Shown: piece by piece, positions 18,554-27,644 of the stretch
Numbering within the stretch: the stretch's first letter is position 1
Layout of the letters: each line of letters opens with the position of its first letter
From: [Bacillus] selenitireducens MLS10
Lineage (GTDB): Bacteria > Bacillota > Bacilli > Bacillales > Salisediminibacteriaceae
DNA: 64,000 nucleotides
Assembly (NCBI RefSeq): GCF_000093085.1
Contig: NC_014219.1
Span: 1,790,384-1,854,383 of the forward strand
Direction: 5' to 3'
Made by a program: the position numbers and the translations under genes
Notes under the pieces: model-generated
The model's database searches: none
What the model was told of the DNA's origin: nothing
Seen by the model: the letters and a program-made list of their open reading frames with translations, nothing else

Positions 18554-19963
18554 ATGGTAGTAGGAGATTTTCCAATCGAAGTAGATACACTTGTCATTGG
18601 TTCAGGTCCAGGAGGGTATGTTGCAGCGATTCGCGCAGCACAGCTTGGGCAAAAAGTTACCATCGTTGAACGTGAAAATCTTGGTGGTGTCTGCCTGAAT
18701 GTCGGTTGTATTCCATCCAAGGCGCTGATTGAAGCAGGACACCGTTACCATGATGCAGGAAATTCTGAAGACATGGGGATTTCTGTTAATGAAGTCAAAT
18801 TGGATTTCTCTAAAGTTCAAGACTGGAAACAATCCGTCGTAGAAAAATTGACGGGTGGTGTCGAAGGGCTTCTTAAAGGTAATGAAGTGGATATTGTCAA
18901 AGGAGAAGCATTCTTTGTCGACGATTCCACGGTGCGAATTATGGATGAAAAGACGTCCCAAACGTATAAATTCGAGAACTGCATCGTTGCAACAGGCTCT
19001 ACCCCAATTGAATTACCGGCTTTCAAATGGAGCGATAAAGTCATGTCTTCCACAGGCGCACTCGGTCTTACTGAAGTCCCTGAGAAGCTCGTTGTCATCG
19101 GAGGGGGATACATTGGCGTTGAACTCGGTTCTGCCTATGCAAATCTCGGTTCAGAAGTAACGATTCTTGAAGGCACAAAACAGATATTGCCTGGCTTTGA
19201 AAAGCAGATGAGTCAACTCGTTTCCCGTCGACTCAAAAAGATGGGCGTTACGATTAAAACAGAAGCCTTTGCACAGGAAATGGAAGAGACTGACACCGGC
19301 GTGAAGATTAAAGCTGAAGTAAAAGGAAAAGAAGAAGAGTTTGAAGGTGATGTGCTTCTCGTCACTGTCGGTAGAAAGCCAAATACTGATGAATTAGGCT
19401 TGGAGCAGGCTGGTGTAGAACTCACGGATAAAGGGCTTGTCAAAATTGATAAACAGTGCCGTACATCTGCATCACACATCTACGCCATTGGTGATATCGT
19501 TGAAGGTCCTGCACTTGCTCATAAAGCATCCTATGAAGCGAAAGTTGCGGCTGAAGCGATCTCAGGAGAAGCATCTGAGATTGATTACACTGCAATTCCG
19601 GAAGTGGTATTCTCAGGACCGGAGCTTGCTCAGGTCGGTCTGACTGAACAGGCGGCAAAAGATGCGGGATATGATGTCATTGCGTCTAAGTTTCCATTCC
19701 AAGCCAATGGACGTGCCTTGTCACTGAACGATTCAGAAGGCTTCATGAAGATGGTGACACGTAAAGAGGACGGGCTCGTTCTTGGTGTTCAGATTGCCGG
19801 TCATAATGCATCAGACATGATCTCTGAGGCATGCGTAGCCATTGAAGCAGGCATGACAGCTGAGGATCTTGCACTGACGATTCATGCACACCCATCTTTA
19901 GGTGAAATCACGATGGAAACAGCAGAAGTCGCCTTGGGCATGCCGGTACACATTACAAAGTAA
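18554..19963 (+). CDS. pdhD: dihydrolipoyl dehydrogenase (PDH E3)
   Basis: E3, 469 aa, the FAD flavoprotein that reoxidises dihydrolipoamide and reduces NAD+. Motifs: FAD Rossmann [10 protein letters not shown], redox disulfide [16 protein letters not shown] site [11 protein letters not shown], the second FAD motif YAIGDI, and the C-terminal catalytic [20 protein letters not shown] overlaps the end of pdhC. Last gene of the operon; it also could serve other 2-oxo acid complexes. Terminator at 20001-20047. Confidence 0.97.
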   Translation: MVVGDFPIEVDTLVIGSGPGGYVAAIRAAQLGQKVTIVERENLGGVCLNVGCIPSKALIEAGHRYHDAGNSEDMGISVNEVKLDFSKVQDWKQSVVEKLTGGVEGLLKGNEVDIVKGEAFFVDDSTVRIMDEKTSQTYKFENCIVATGSTPIELPAFKWSDKVMSSTGALGLTEVPEKLVVIGGGYIGVELGSAYANLGSEVTILEGTKQILPGFEKQMSQLVSRRLKKMGVTIKTEAFAQEMEETDTGVKIKAEVKGKEEEFEGDVLLVTVGRKPNTDELGLEQAGVELTDKGLVKIDKQCRTSASHIYAIGDIVEGPALAHKASYEAKVAAEAISGEASEIDYTAIPEVVFSGPELAQVGLTEQAAKDAGYDVIASKFPFQANGRALSLNDSEGFMKMVTRKEDGLVLGVQIAGHNASDMISEACVAIEAGMTAEDLALTIHAHPSLGEITMETAEVALGMPVHITK

Positions 19964-20000
19964 CCGTACTTTATACCAAAAGCAGCATAAATGATTCTGC

Positions 20001-20047
20001 AAATTCAGGCTTGCGGCCATTATGGCTCGTGGGCCTGAATTTTCTTT
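20001..20047 (+). terminator. pdh operon terminator
   Basis: Arms AAATTCAGGC (20001-20010) and GCCTGAATTT (20033-20042) with a 22-nt loop that itself can pair, followed by TCTTTT. Confidence 0.82.
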
Positions 20048-20258
20048 TGCGTGGCGAAAACTGAACGGGTATATATACACAATAATACTGAAGGTTTTTT
20101 GAATTTGCTCGAACGGTAAGCAAATCAAATCTTTTCATTATGACTATGGACCCGTTTCTCAGAATAACTGAATAAGGTGAAGTGTTGTTTACTTTTTTAC
20201 ATCGTTTTATGTTAGAATTTGTAGGAAATGACTATAAGAGAACAGGGGAGAATAACGG

Positions 20259-21125
20259 ATGAAACGAACAGTACTGTCTGTCGCAACGGTGATGCTGCTT
20301 TCTGCATGCGGAGGCGACAACGTAAATAACGATAACGTTACAGCAGAAGATTCAAATAACGAGACAAATAATGAGGAACATAACAACGAAAGCAACGAAC
20401 CGGAAGAAGATTATGCGAATGAAGAATCAGAAGAAGCTGATGAAATGGAAGAGACCATTGATGAAAATGAAGCAGATGAAGAAGCGGTTGAAGAAGAACC
20501 GGAAATTCTCTATGAACTTCATAGCGATCACACCGTGAGACCGATCGATGAAGCAGATGAACAGGTTGTTCTGTTTACCATTGATGATGCACCGGATTCA
20601 CACGGCGTTGAAATGGCCGAAGTACTCGCTGAGCTTGAAGTACCAGCGATTTTCTTTGTGAATGGGCATTTTATCAATGATGATGTCGGCGCTCAGGAAC
20701 TGCAGGCAATTTATGACCTCGGTTTTGAAATAGGCAATCATTCAATGACACATCCGAACTTCAGTCAGATTACCGAGGAAGAGCAGTACGAGGAAATCGT
20801 ACTGTTAAATGATAAAATTGAAGAGATTACGGGTGAGCGCCCTCGTTTCTTCAGAGCTCCTTTTGGAGTAAATACGGACTACAGTAAACAGGTTGTGGAA
20901 GATGAGGGGATGCAGTGGATGAATTGGACATATGGCTATGATTACTTTGCCGAGTATATGGAAAAGGATGCCTTGGCAGAGATCATGGTTGAGACTGAGT
21001 TGCTTCGAAATGGAGCCAATCTCCTTATGCATGACCGGGAATTCACGAAAGAAGCACTCCCTGACATCGTAAGCGGTTTGAGGGAAAAAGGCTATGATTT
21101 TGTAGATCCTGATACGATTCAATGA
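20259..21125 (+). CDS. polysaccharide deacetylase lipoprotein (NodB/CE4 fold)
   Basis: A 288-aa exported lipoprotein: lipobox LSAC with Cys17, then an extremely acidic Asn/Glu-rich linker (18-85), then a CE4 deacetylase domain (about 100-285). Catalytic motifs are recognisable but divergent: TIDDAPDSHG (Asp109-Asp110, usual TFDDGP), HSMTHP (metal His161 and His165), RAPFG (Arg199) and LMHD (His258). A role in N-deacetylating peptidoglycan or another wall glycan is likely. The gene is followed 23 nt later by an M23 peptidase lipoprotein, and both probably form one transcript. AGGGGAG precedes the ATG. Confidence 0.85.
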   Translation: MKRTVLSVATVMLLSACGGDNVNNDNVTAEDSNNETNNEEHNNESNEPEEDYANEESEEADEMEETIDENEADEEAVEEEPEILYELHSDHTVRPIDEADEQVVLFTIDDAPDSHGVEMAEVLAELEVPAIFFVNGHFINDDVGAQELQAIYDLGFEIGNHSMTHPNFSQITEEEQYEEIVLLNDKIEEITGERPRFFRAPFGVNTDYSKQVVEDEGMQWMNWTYGYDYFAEYMEKDALAEIMVETELLRNGANLLMHDREFTKEALPDIVSGLREKGYDFVDPDTIQ

Positions 21126-21148
21126 CGATGAAGAAGGATGACTGATTG

Positions 21149-22324
21149 ATGATGAAACACGTATGGGGTCTGTCATTGGCAGTACTGTCAATGACAGCCT
21201 GTGGTATAAATGAAAATAATAGCGATAACCAAGAGTCAGAGAATTCTTCTGCAGAAATACCGGAAGATATTCAAAATGAAGAAGCTGAAAATGAAACAAA
21301 CAGCGATGCCCATGAGGACCCCACAGAAGATGAAGAGGATCAGAAGGACGAAAGACCAGGGCAATTCACCATCTCGCTCTCTGTTCAGAATCTAGATGAT
21401 CAGAAGCTGATTTCACTTGCCGAACTTTCTGATGAAGCTGAAGGATCTCTGAAGATAGATTCGTTACACAGAACGGCGCATTTGTCGATCTGGGAAAAGG
21501 ATTTTTATTTCGTGGAAGAGGTGCCCGTCATACAGGTTAATGGCATTCATCATAATGCGGATGACTTGCCCTTAAGTGCAGACGAAGAGGATGCCTTTAT
21601 TCCTGTTGCTTTTCTCGAGGACTTTCTGAGCGCGGATGTGGAACTGGATAATGGTGAGCTGACTGTCCGGCTTGATTATGAAGAACTGGAACAATGGTCG
21701 GATCCCCGTGATGATTTCGATCATGACAGTATGACTGTCGATGAGATGATTGATTACTTATCCTTTCTTGAATCTCCCATAGAGGGCGCTGAAGTGAGTA
21801 CCGTTGAAAGTCATTTACCCGGTGCTCCCCGTGCATACAGAAACGGCTATCATGAGGGGATCGACTGGTATGATTATACGACAGAAGTGGTGATTGACAC
21901 GTCGACGCCGGTTCTTGCACAGGGAGAAGGCACGGTTATAAGGGCTGATCATGATTTTGAGGATTACCCTTCTCATGAAGTTCGTAATCAGGACTTGGAG
22001 CTGGCTGCAGATTCAGGGGTTACACCTGAATATATTCTGGATCGTCTTCGCGGACAACAGATTTGGGTTCAGTATGAACGAGGTGTGATGATTCGCTTCG
22101 CTCATTTGGATCAAATTCCGGAGGACCTGAAAGTCGGAGACGTTGTAGATGCAGAAACCGTGATCGGATATGTCGGAAACAGTGGGACCAGCGGGGCGCT
22201 TGATGGTGATGGGAGCGGCTTGCACTTACATCAGGATCTGCTGATTTATGATACCCTGTTTTACGAACCATTTTCCATTGAAGAAACAAAAATGATTATT
22301 CATGCACTGTGGGGAACATCTTAA
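21149..22324 (+). CDS. M23 family metallopeptidase lipoprotein
   Basis: A 391-aa lipoprotein (lipobox MTAC, Cys18), with an acidic Asn/Glu linker to about residue 70, a middle domain (about 72-180) resembling the beta-rich stalk of copper-amine-oxidase N type, and a C-terminal LytM/M23 domain (about 220-375). Zn motifs are HEGID (H-x3-D), FAHL and the H-x-H of HLHQD. An insert of about 40 residues splits the M23 core. It probably cleaves or remodels peptidoglycan cross-bridges outside the membrane. The start at 21149 (second of three in-frame candidates) follows GAAGGATG. It pairs with the deacetylase upstream. Confidence 0.83.
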   Translation: MMKHVWGLSLAVLSMTACGINENNSDNQESENSSAEIPEDIQNEEAENETNSDAHEDPTEDEEDQKDERPGQFTISLSVQNLDDQKLISLAELSDEAEGSLKIDSLHRTAHLSIWEKDFYFVEEVPVIQVNGIHHNADDLPLSADEEDAFIPVAFLEDFLSADVELDNGELTVRLDYEELEQWSDPRDDFDHDSMTVDEMIDYLSFLESPIEGAEVSTVESHLPGAPRAYRNGYHEGIDWYDYTTEVVIDTSTPVLAQGEGTVIRADHDFEDYPSHEVRNQDLELAADSGVTPEYILDRLRGQQIWVQYERGVMIRFAHLDQIPEDLKVGDVVDAETVIGYVGNSGTSGALDGDGSGLHLHQDLLIYDTLFYEPFSIEETKMIIHALWGTS

Positions 22325-22608
22325 AAGGCGACTGTCAAAAGTAATTTGTTCGTTTAGCTGATCAGTGTAAGAGTCGAGGGTGCCAACTCATTGTAAGAGC
22401 AAGGTAGTTCTCCGGCAGTTGGGTCTTTGTGAGTTTTACGGCGGTCATCAGGATTAAGATTACTTGGTATTATGAGTGATTCCGGTTCTTTGTGAAGAAT
22501 TTTGCACAATCTTAAAAGGACTTGCAAAAGCTCCCGTGGTGTGTGGTATCATCTTTGTAACATCGAGATAATAATCATGATGAGTATAGGAATAGATGGG
22601 TGATAGCA
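22325..22608. other. intergenic region, nothing recognised
   Basis: 284 bp without a gene. A small imperfect inverted repeat (CCAACT near 22393, AGTTGG near 22423) is the only structure seen; no T-run follows it. No clear terminator for the M23 gene was found. Confidence 0.4.
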
Positions 22609-23046
22609 ATGAATAAATCTGAACTTCTCGATGTGATGAGAAGAGAGGTCGGTATGTCATACGACAGGGCGGTCGACAGGGATGATTTTCTTGTCAGGAT
22701 TATGGATGCCATCCACTTATTAACTGGAGAACGAGCTACTGTCAGTGCATATGAATATGACACTTATGGAAACAATCAGCTTTTTTATCAGAGAACGTCA
22801 CGGCGGGGCCAAAAAACACCGTTACATTTCGAGGGATGGACAGGACTCTCTGAGGCTGGACATATCATGTGCATGAAGCGAAATGATTGTCTGAATGTGA
22901 TGATCCCTGTCATGAAAGATGATCGAATCCACGTAAGACTTACAATCTCCATTGAGACCGCTGACTATGAAGTGACTATTGAGGATTTTATCTTTTGTGA
23001 AGAACTGATTTATTTTATCCAGTCGAAACGTTCACGACTTCCGTGA
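22609..23046 (+). CDS. conserved hypothetical protein, 145 aa
   Basis: I do not recognise this family. The protein is cytosolic, mixed alpha/beta, with no signal peptide or membrane segment. The N-terminal 35 residues look helical (MNKSELLDVMRREVGM...) and the rest alternates strands and helices (RATVSAYEYDTYGNNQLFYQ; RIHVRLTISIETADYEVTIEDF), somewhat like a GAF-type sensor fold, though that is a guess. Two Cys flank a CMKRNDC segment. The ATG at 22609 follows GGGTGATAG. It is transcribed toward the DUF3055 gene, which has its own strong promoter. Confidence 0.55.
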   Translation: MNKSELLDVMRREVGMSYDRAVDRDDFLVRIMDAIHLLTGERATVSAYEYDTYGNNQLFYQRTSRRGQKTPLHFEGWTGLSEAGHIMCMKRNDCLNVMIPVMKDDRIHVRLTISIETADYEVTIEDFIFCEELIYFIQSKRSRLP

Positions 23047-23055
23047 GTGTTTTGC

Positions 23056-23084
23056 TTGAAAAGTATTCAGAATTTTTGTATAAT
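23056..23084 (+). promoter_or_regulatory. promoter of the DUF3055 gene
   Basis: TTGAAA (23056-23061), 17 bp, TATAAT (23079-23084), 32 bp before the ATG at 23117. Confidence 0.78.
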
Positions 23085-23116
23085 TACATCACTGTATGAT
23101 AAAGGAGGGTTAACTG

Positions 23117-23413
23117 ATGGAACTTTACGAAAGACTCTATGATGAATCTGAACGAGTGAATGTGCAATTTGTTGGTGTGACTACTGAAAATGGCCGTTTC
23201 GATTTTGGCATTGTTTTCACTACGTTATTCTTTGGTAAACCGTTAATCACCTGCATGCAGACGGGTAAATCCTGCTTATTGAACAGAGATGACTTGGATG
23301 ATCTCGATCATGTGAAGGATTTGTTTGATGTTCATGACGATGAAGAAGGCGTGGCATTGCAGGAATTTTTCCGTTCAGTTTTGCCTCCGAGCATTCTTGA
23401 GCCACAGTATTGA
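23117..23413 (+). CDS. DUF3055 family protein
   Basis: A 98-aa cytosolic protein. The conserved core YDESERVNVQFVGV... FDFGIVFTTLFFGKPL...CMQTGKS and the acidic tail match the DUF3055 (SAV0927-like) family of bacilli; the function is unknown. AAAGGAGGG precedes the ATG and a strong promoter lies at 23056-23084. It is monocistronic, with a bidirectional terminator at 23431-23475 facing speA. Confidence 0.75.
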   Translation: MELYERLYDESERVNVQFVGVTTENGRFDFGIVFTTLFFGKPLITCMQTGKSCLLNRDDLDDLDHVKDLFDVHDDEEGVALQEFFRSVLPPSILEPQY

Positions 23414-23430
23414 TGGAATGGTGTCTATCA

Positions 23431-23475
23431 AAATCCCCCCGTCTGCCCAACAGGGCAAACGGGGGGATTTTTCTG
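23431..23475. terminator. bidirectional terminator between DUF3055 gene and speA
   Basis: Very stable hairpin: AAATCCCCCCGT (23431-23442) with ACGGGGGGATTT (23459-23470), inner GCCC/GGGC pairing, T5 after it and A-rich sequence before it. Confidence 0.92.
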
Positions 23476-23523
23476 TTTACAGAGTATTGTTTAATTTGAC
23501 TGGCAGGCGTCCTGAGCAGTGAT

Positions 23524-25041
23524 TTAATAAATGGCTCTTCGTTCCTGAATGACGCGGATCGTTCGGACAGTAGGGTCTTCAGTCCCCTGCACAGGTAATC
23601 CAGCATCCATATTTCTGAAAATATAGGCAATGTTGTCTTCTTCAATGATTTCGCCTGGGATGAAAATAGGGATACCGGGTGGATATATCATTATAAATTC
23701 TGCGCTGATCCGGCCCGCGGCATTTTCCAGAGCGACAACTTCTGTTTCTGCGTAAAATGCTTCTCTCGGTGAAAGAGATAATGTCGGGATATTTGGTATT
23801 TGAACCTGATGAAGCTGTCGTGTGTTTGACTGACTCTGTTGAAAAAATTCGGCCATATCGCGAATCGCTTTTACTAAAGTGTCAACGGTATCCGTGTTAT
23901 CACCGAGTGTAATGATACACAAGATGTTATATAAATCTGAGAGTTCCACTTCGAGATTGGCATGCTCTCTGAGCCAAATCTCGGCTTCATACCCGTTTAC
24001 ATTCAAATCCTTCACGGATATGATCAGTTTTGAGGGGTCAATATCAAACCTCGCCCGGTGATCAATAATTTCAGCACCGGGACAATGCACGCCTTCAATT
24101 TCATTCAATCGTTTTCTGGCATCATGGCTCAATTTGATGATGCTGCGGAGTTCCTCTTCGCCTGAGATAGCTAAATATCTCCGGGCTGTATCCAATGAAG
24201 CGAGAAGGATATAGGAAGTGGACGTCGTGGTCAACATACTGATGATCGTCTGCACCCTCTCAGGCTTGATTCGACTGCCCTGAATATTCAGAACAGAGCT
24301 TTGTGTAAGGGACCCGCCAAGTTTATGAACACTCGTCGCAGCCATATCTGCACCTGCCTGCATGGCGGAATCCGGCATATCGTCGGAAAAGTGGATATGC
24401 ACACCGTGCGCTTCATCAACCATGACGGGGACGTCGTACAAATGGGAAATACGGACGATTTCCGCCAAATTTGCCGATACCCCGAAATAGGTGGGATTAA
24501 TGACGAGCAACCCCTTCGTGTCCGGATGAGCCCTTAAAGCCCGTTCAACGGAATGAACGGTAATCCCGTGGGAGATCCCCAGCTCATCGTCCAGTTCAGG
24601 ATGAATGAAAATTGGCTTGGCACCACTGAAAACGATGGCTGACATAATCGATTTATGGACGTTTCTGGGTACGATGATTTTGTCCCCCGGGTGACAGACT
24701 GTCATGATCATCGTCATAATTGCGCCACTCGTTCCCTGAACAGAAAAGAACGTGTGATCGGCTCCGAAAGCTTCTGCAGCGAGTTTTTGCGCTTCGTCGA
24801 TGATCCCATGGGGATGATGGAGATCATCGAGCGGTGCTATATTGATCTGATCAATGGAAAGTGCATTATAACCGATGAAATCTGCAAATTCCGGGTCCAT
24901 CCCTTGACCGCGCTTGTGCCCTGGAATGTGAAACTGATTGACTTCTTTTTCGGCATGTTCTTTCACCCCGTGAAACAGAGGTGTTTTTGTCTGACGTTCT
25001 GTATAGCCGGCCCGGGCATTTTCTGTATGATTTTCATTCAT
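23524..25041 (-). CDS. speA: arginine decarboxylase (Orn/Lys/Arg decarboxylase class)
   Basis: A 505-aa PLP enzyme producing agmatine from arginine, the first step to putrescine and spermidine; 490 aa in B. subtilis. It is a fold-type I decarboxylase: N-terminal QFHIPGHKRG, the substrate/PLP region VDEAHG, the PLP-binding Lys in SVHKLGGSLTQSS and the C-terminal domain YPPGIPIFIPGE. The assignment to arginine rather than lysine or ornithine rests on synteny with B. subtilis speA-yktA. AAAGGTGATAATTACTT precedes the ATG. It is divergent from yktA. Confidence 0.93.
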   Translation of the reverse strand: MNENHTENARAGYTERQTKTPLFHGVKEHAEKEVNQFHIPGHKRGQGMDPEFADFIGYNALSIDQINIAPLDDLHHPHGIIDEAQKLAAEAFGADHTFFSVQGTSGAIMTMIMTVCHPGDKIIVPRNVHKSIMSAIVFSGAKPIFIHPELDDELGISHGITVHSVERALRAHPDTKGLLVINPTYFGVSANLAEIVRISHLYDVPVMVDEAHGVHIHFSDDMPDSAMQAGADMAATSVHKLGGSLTQSSVLNIQGSRIKPERVQTIISMLTTTSTSYILLASLDTARRYLAISGEEELRSIIKLSHDARKRLNEIEGVHCPGAEIIDHRARFDIDPSKLIISVKDLNVNGYEAEIWLREHANLEVELSDLYNILCIITLGDNTDTVDTLVKAIRDMAEFFQQSQSNTRQLHQVQIPNIPTLSLSPREAFYAETEVVALENAAGRISAEFIMIYPPGIPIFIPGEIIEEDNIAYIFRNMDAGLPVQGTEDPTVRTIRVIQERRAIY

Positions 25042-25163
25042 AAGTAATTATCACCTTTTCACCCGCAGGAAATTCTGATACGGTAATATTATTTGGAGCA
25101 GATAGTAGTATATCAAAAAATACAGGGAATTGAAATCAAATGAAGGGAAAAGAGGGATTCGAT

Positions 25164-25451
25164 ATGAGTGAAGGCGTACAGTTACCGGTGTCAATGGACT
25201 GGTCGACCGATGAGGTAATTGATGTGGTTAATTTTTTTGAAGCAGTGGACAGCGCGTATGGCAAAGGAGTGGAGCGGGATTTACTTGTCACGTTGTATCG
25301 CCATTATAAAGCAGTGGTTCCGTCCAAAGCTGAAGAAAAGCAGCATTTCAAAGACTACGAATCACAAACCGGGCAATCGCCCTATCATACGGTCAAAAAG
25401 GCGAGGGAATCGGAAACAGGTACCGTGATTAAAATGAGTAAAAACAGATGA
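25164..25451 (+). CDS. yktA: UPF0223 family protein YktA
   Basis: A 95-aa cytosolic protein of the YktA/UPF0223 family of unknown function. Conserved features are the N-terminal PVSMDWSTDEVIDVVNFFE, a central KA.VPSKAEEK block and the C-terminal QSPYHTVKKARE. The ATG at 25164 gives a length close to the family's (about 90 aa); an upstream in-frame ATG at 25140 would add 8 residues not seen in homologues I recall. Divergent from speA, and ending at a terminator at 25472-25518. Confidence 0.85.
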   Translation: MSEGVQLPVSMDWSTDEVIDVVNFFEAVDSAYGKGVERDLLVTLYRHYKAVVPSKAEEKQHFKDYESQTGQSPYHTVKKARESETGTVIKMSKNR

Positions 25452-25471
25452 CGGGCAAGAAATGAACAGAC

Positions 25472-25518
25472 AAAGGATCCGGAACGTCCATACGGTGGGC
25501 AGTTCCGGATCCTTTTTA
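25472..25518. terminator. bidirectional terminator between yktA and yktB
   Basis: 14-bp stem AAAGGATCCGGAAC (25472-25485) with GTTCCGGATCCTTT (25502-25515), T5 after it. Confidence 0.92.
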
Positions 25519-25532
25519 GTCTAGTCCGTTAC

Positions 25533-26156
25533 TTACATGTCCCGCATTGCGATTTTATATAATGGTGCTACTGTTTGGAAGGTATCAATGACCGTTTTGA
25601 TAAAAGCTTCACTGTCTTTCAGGAGAGGATCTGCACTGTCTATTTTCCTTCCAACGAGAAACTCTCCTTTTTTGACCTCCTTAAAGCGTTTAAGCGTATC
25701 GTCAAGGTCGATTTCCGATACTTTTTGTGACGGCTTTTTCATATGGTCCATTGAGATATCAAAATCACCTGGGAGAGTTTCAAGGATCGATGATTTGTTT
25801 TCGATAAAGCGGTCTGCGATATCTTCTTTGTGGGGTAATTCGTAAATATGTGCAAGCCAGATAAATACATGATCATCAAACAGCCCGATTTGAAAATGCG
25901 GGTGTTTTTTGTAGCCGCGTTTATTATGGCAATAGGCAGACCAGGTATCCTGGGGCGGGTTTACTTTACGTCTTGCATGCCTTGCAACATGAAGATGCAT
26001 ATCACTGCCGGTGATCGATTCGAGTTCCGGGATGATCGAATCAGAAAGAGCTTTGAATTTAGGTTGGATTCGTTCCTGTATTGCTGTCATGCGTTCATCA
26101 AGACCTTCGATCGAAAAGGTCTCAAAATCTGTTTCGTTAAATCCGGTAAATGCCAT
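25533..26156 (-). CDS. yktB: UPF0637/DUF1054 family protein YktB
   Basis: A 207-aa cytosolic protein of the YktB family (DUF1054), function unknown. The body is conserved: MAFTGFNETDF at the start, HVARHARRKVNPPQDTW mid-protein, HPHFQIGLFDDHVFIWLA and a C-terminal dimer-like helix. The ATG at 26156 follows GGAGGATG; the frame stays open for 53 more codons upstream but without ribosome site or homology. Gene order speA-yktA-yktB matches B. subtilis. Confidence 0.87.
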   Translation of the reverse strand: MAFTGFNETDFETFSIEGLDERMTAIQERIQPKFKALSDSIIPELESITGSDMHLHVARHARRKVNPPQDTWSAYCHNKRGYKKHPHFQIGLFDDHVFIWLAHIYELPHKEDIADRFIENKSSILETLPGDFDISMDHMKKPSQKVSEIDLDDTLKRFKEVKKGEFLVGRKIDSADPLLKDSEAFIKTVIDTFQTVAPLYKIAMRDM

Positions 26157-26370
26157 GGGTCTCATCCTCCATTTTCTGGTTCTGGTGATTGTTTTTTGTA
26201 AAGATAATGTCATAAGAGTATTCTTCGCTCCCCAAACTACAACGAAAGGAAATGAATCAATAATCATTTTAACAAAACTTTTGCTCTTTAAAAAGAAAAG
26301 TGGTTTTTTTCTCAATTACGTTTAACTCTTTGAGAATAGGGGAAACTTTAAAATAAATATCACAGAATAG

Positions 26371-26399
26371 TTGCAAAATTCTAATATTTGATTTATTAT
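26371..26399 (+). promoter_or_regulatory. ykzI promoter
   Basis: TTGCAA (26371-26376), 17 bp, TATTAT (26394-26399), 71 bp before the ykzI ATG. The rest of the 314-bp gap between yktB and ykzI (26157-26470) shows nothing else recognised. Confidence 0.6.
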
Positions 26400-26470
26400 T
26401 GTCAGTAATCTTATTTTCAACAGCTGGTCGGTCATGAAAAAACTATTTCATTAAAAGAGGGGTGCGGAAA

Positions 26471-26659
26471 ATGGAAAAAGTAATTCAAACGCTCAGACGA
26501 AAAGATGGAGAGAATCGTATCCCGGTATTGAAGCTTGAAATTGATTATGAGCTTCAGACTCTCTACGATGCGATGATCGCTGAAGAAGTGATTCAGATGA
26601 AAGAAAGCAAAGAAAAACTTGCTGAACTGAGAAATGAATGGCTTCGTCTTGAAGCTTGA
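26471..26659 (+). CDS. ykzI: YkzI-like small protein
   Basis: A 62-aa cytosolic, highly charged, mostly helical protein (MEKVIQTLRRKDGENRIPVLKL...; C-terminal KESKEKLAELRNEW). Its position between yktB and suhB is that of B. subtilis ykzI; the function is unknown. The ATG at 26471 follows AGAGGGGTG. It has its own promoter and terminator. Confidence 0.75.
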   Translation: MEKVIQTLRRKDGENRIPVLKLEIDYELQTLYDAMIAEEVIQMKESKEKLAELRNEWLRLEA

Positions 26660-26677
26660 ATGTAAATGGACATTGAG

Positions 26678-26708
26678 TGAACCTGACCTTTTCAGGTTCA
26701 TTTTTTTG
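26678..26708 (+). terminator. ykzI terminator
   Basis: TGAACCTGA (26678-26686) with TCAGGTTCA (26692-26700), then T7. Confidence 0.9.
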
Positions 26709-26844
26709 TGATTTAAACGGACATGTACGTATTGGTTCGCGCTGGTATTTAGTTTGATCTGATAAGGTTTGAATGATCACAAAGCTTATGAAATATGGTA
26801 GAATGAATCAAATTGTTGTTGTTGCAGGGAAGGGGAAAGGAATT

Positions 26845-27627
26845 ATGATTGTTTCAGAGGTGTTTGAATGGAAGCAGCAGGCTGAAAGTTGGATTCGCGA
26901 AGCTGCAGACTATATACGCTGGCAAATGCACCAGCAGCTTGATATCAAAACGAAGGAACATCGAAATGATCTTGTAACGCATGTCGATGAAGGAGTTGAA
27001 TCTTTTTTTATTGAGCGGTTAAAGTCGGTTTACCCGGATCACAGGATTATGGGTGAAGAGGGAAGTTTTAAAGAGATTAACGATCTGGATGGTGTCGTTT
27101 GGATTCTCGATCCAATTGATGGAACTATGAATTTCGTACATCAAAAAAAATTCTTTGCCGTATCGTTGGGGATTTATGTGGGTGGCAAACCGGCAGCAGG
27201 TCTTGTCTACGATGTGATGGCAGATGAGATGTATACCGCAGTTTCCGGTTACGGAGCATATTTAAATGGTAAGCAGCTTCCGCAGTTAACCTATACACCT
27301 TTGGAGAACATTGTAATGAGTGTGAATAATGGGTGGATTGCCAAAGATGATCATCTGAAGCAGTTGGTTACACAAGTAAGGGGCAGCAGGTCGTATGGGG
27401 TTGCATCACTTGAAATGGCATTTGTGGCTTCGGGAAGTCTGGATGCTTATGTCAGTTTCAATCTTGCCCCATGGGATGTGGCAGCGGGAATCATTTTATT
27501 GCAGGAAACGGGTGGTTTGACGAGTAATTTACAGGGAGAGCCTTTGTCATTATTAAAAAAAGATTCCCTTATTGCTGCTTCACCCTCTGTACATGAAGAA
27601 TTATTAAAATGGAAGATCGGCCGTTAA
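26845..27627 (+). CDS. suhB: inositol-1-monophosphatase family protein
   Basis: A 260-aa lithium-sensitive-type phosphatase of the SuhB family (B. subtilis YktC). Metal site residues are all present: GEEGS (Glu), WILDPIDGTMNF (DPxDGT) and PWDVAAG (C-terminal Asp). It hydrolyses inositol phosphate or a related sugar phosphate; the physiological substrate is unknown. The ATG at 26845 follows GGGGAAAGGAATT; an open frame from 26773 has no ribosome site. The stop codon lies at the centre of a perfect 36-bp palindrome. Confidence 0.92.
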   Translation: MIVSEVFEWKQQAESWIREAADYIRWQMHQQLDIKTKEHRNDLVTHVDEGVESFFIERLKSVYPDHRIMGEEGSFKEINDLDGVVWILDPIDGTMNFVHQKKFFAVSLGIYVGGKPAAGLVYDVMADEMYTAVSGYGAYLNGKQLPQLTYTPLENIVMSVNNGWIAKDDHLKQLVTQVRGSRSYGVASLEMAFVASGSLDAYVSFNLAPWDVAAGIILLQETGGLTSNLQGEPLSLLKKDSLIAASPSVHEELLKWKIGR

Positions 27628-27643
27628 CGGCCGATCTTCCATT
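27608..27643. terminator. perfect 36-bp palindrome, bidirectional terminator of suhB and ylaF
   Basis: AATGGAAGATCGGCCGTT (27608-27625) followed directly by its exact reverse complement (27626-27643). The suhB TAA (27625-27627) is at the centre, and the convergent ylaF stop is 2 nt beyond the right arm. Sequence beyond is AT-rich but lacks a long T-run on either side. Confidence 0.75.
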
Positions 27644-27644
27644 C

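Noticed and set aside
20104-20126. Short inverted repeat ATTTGCT/AGCAAAT after the pdh terminator
   Set aside because: Seven-base arms in AT-rich DNA with no promoter context; likely chance.
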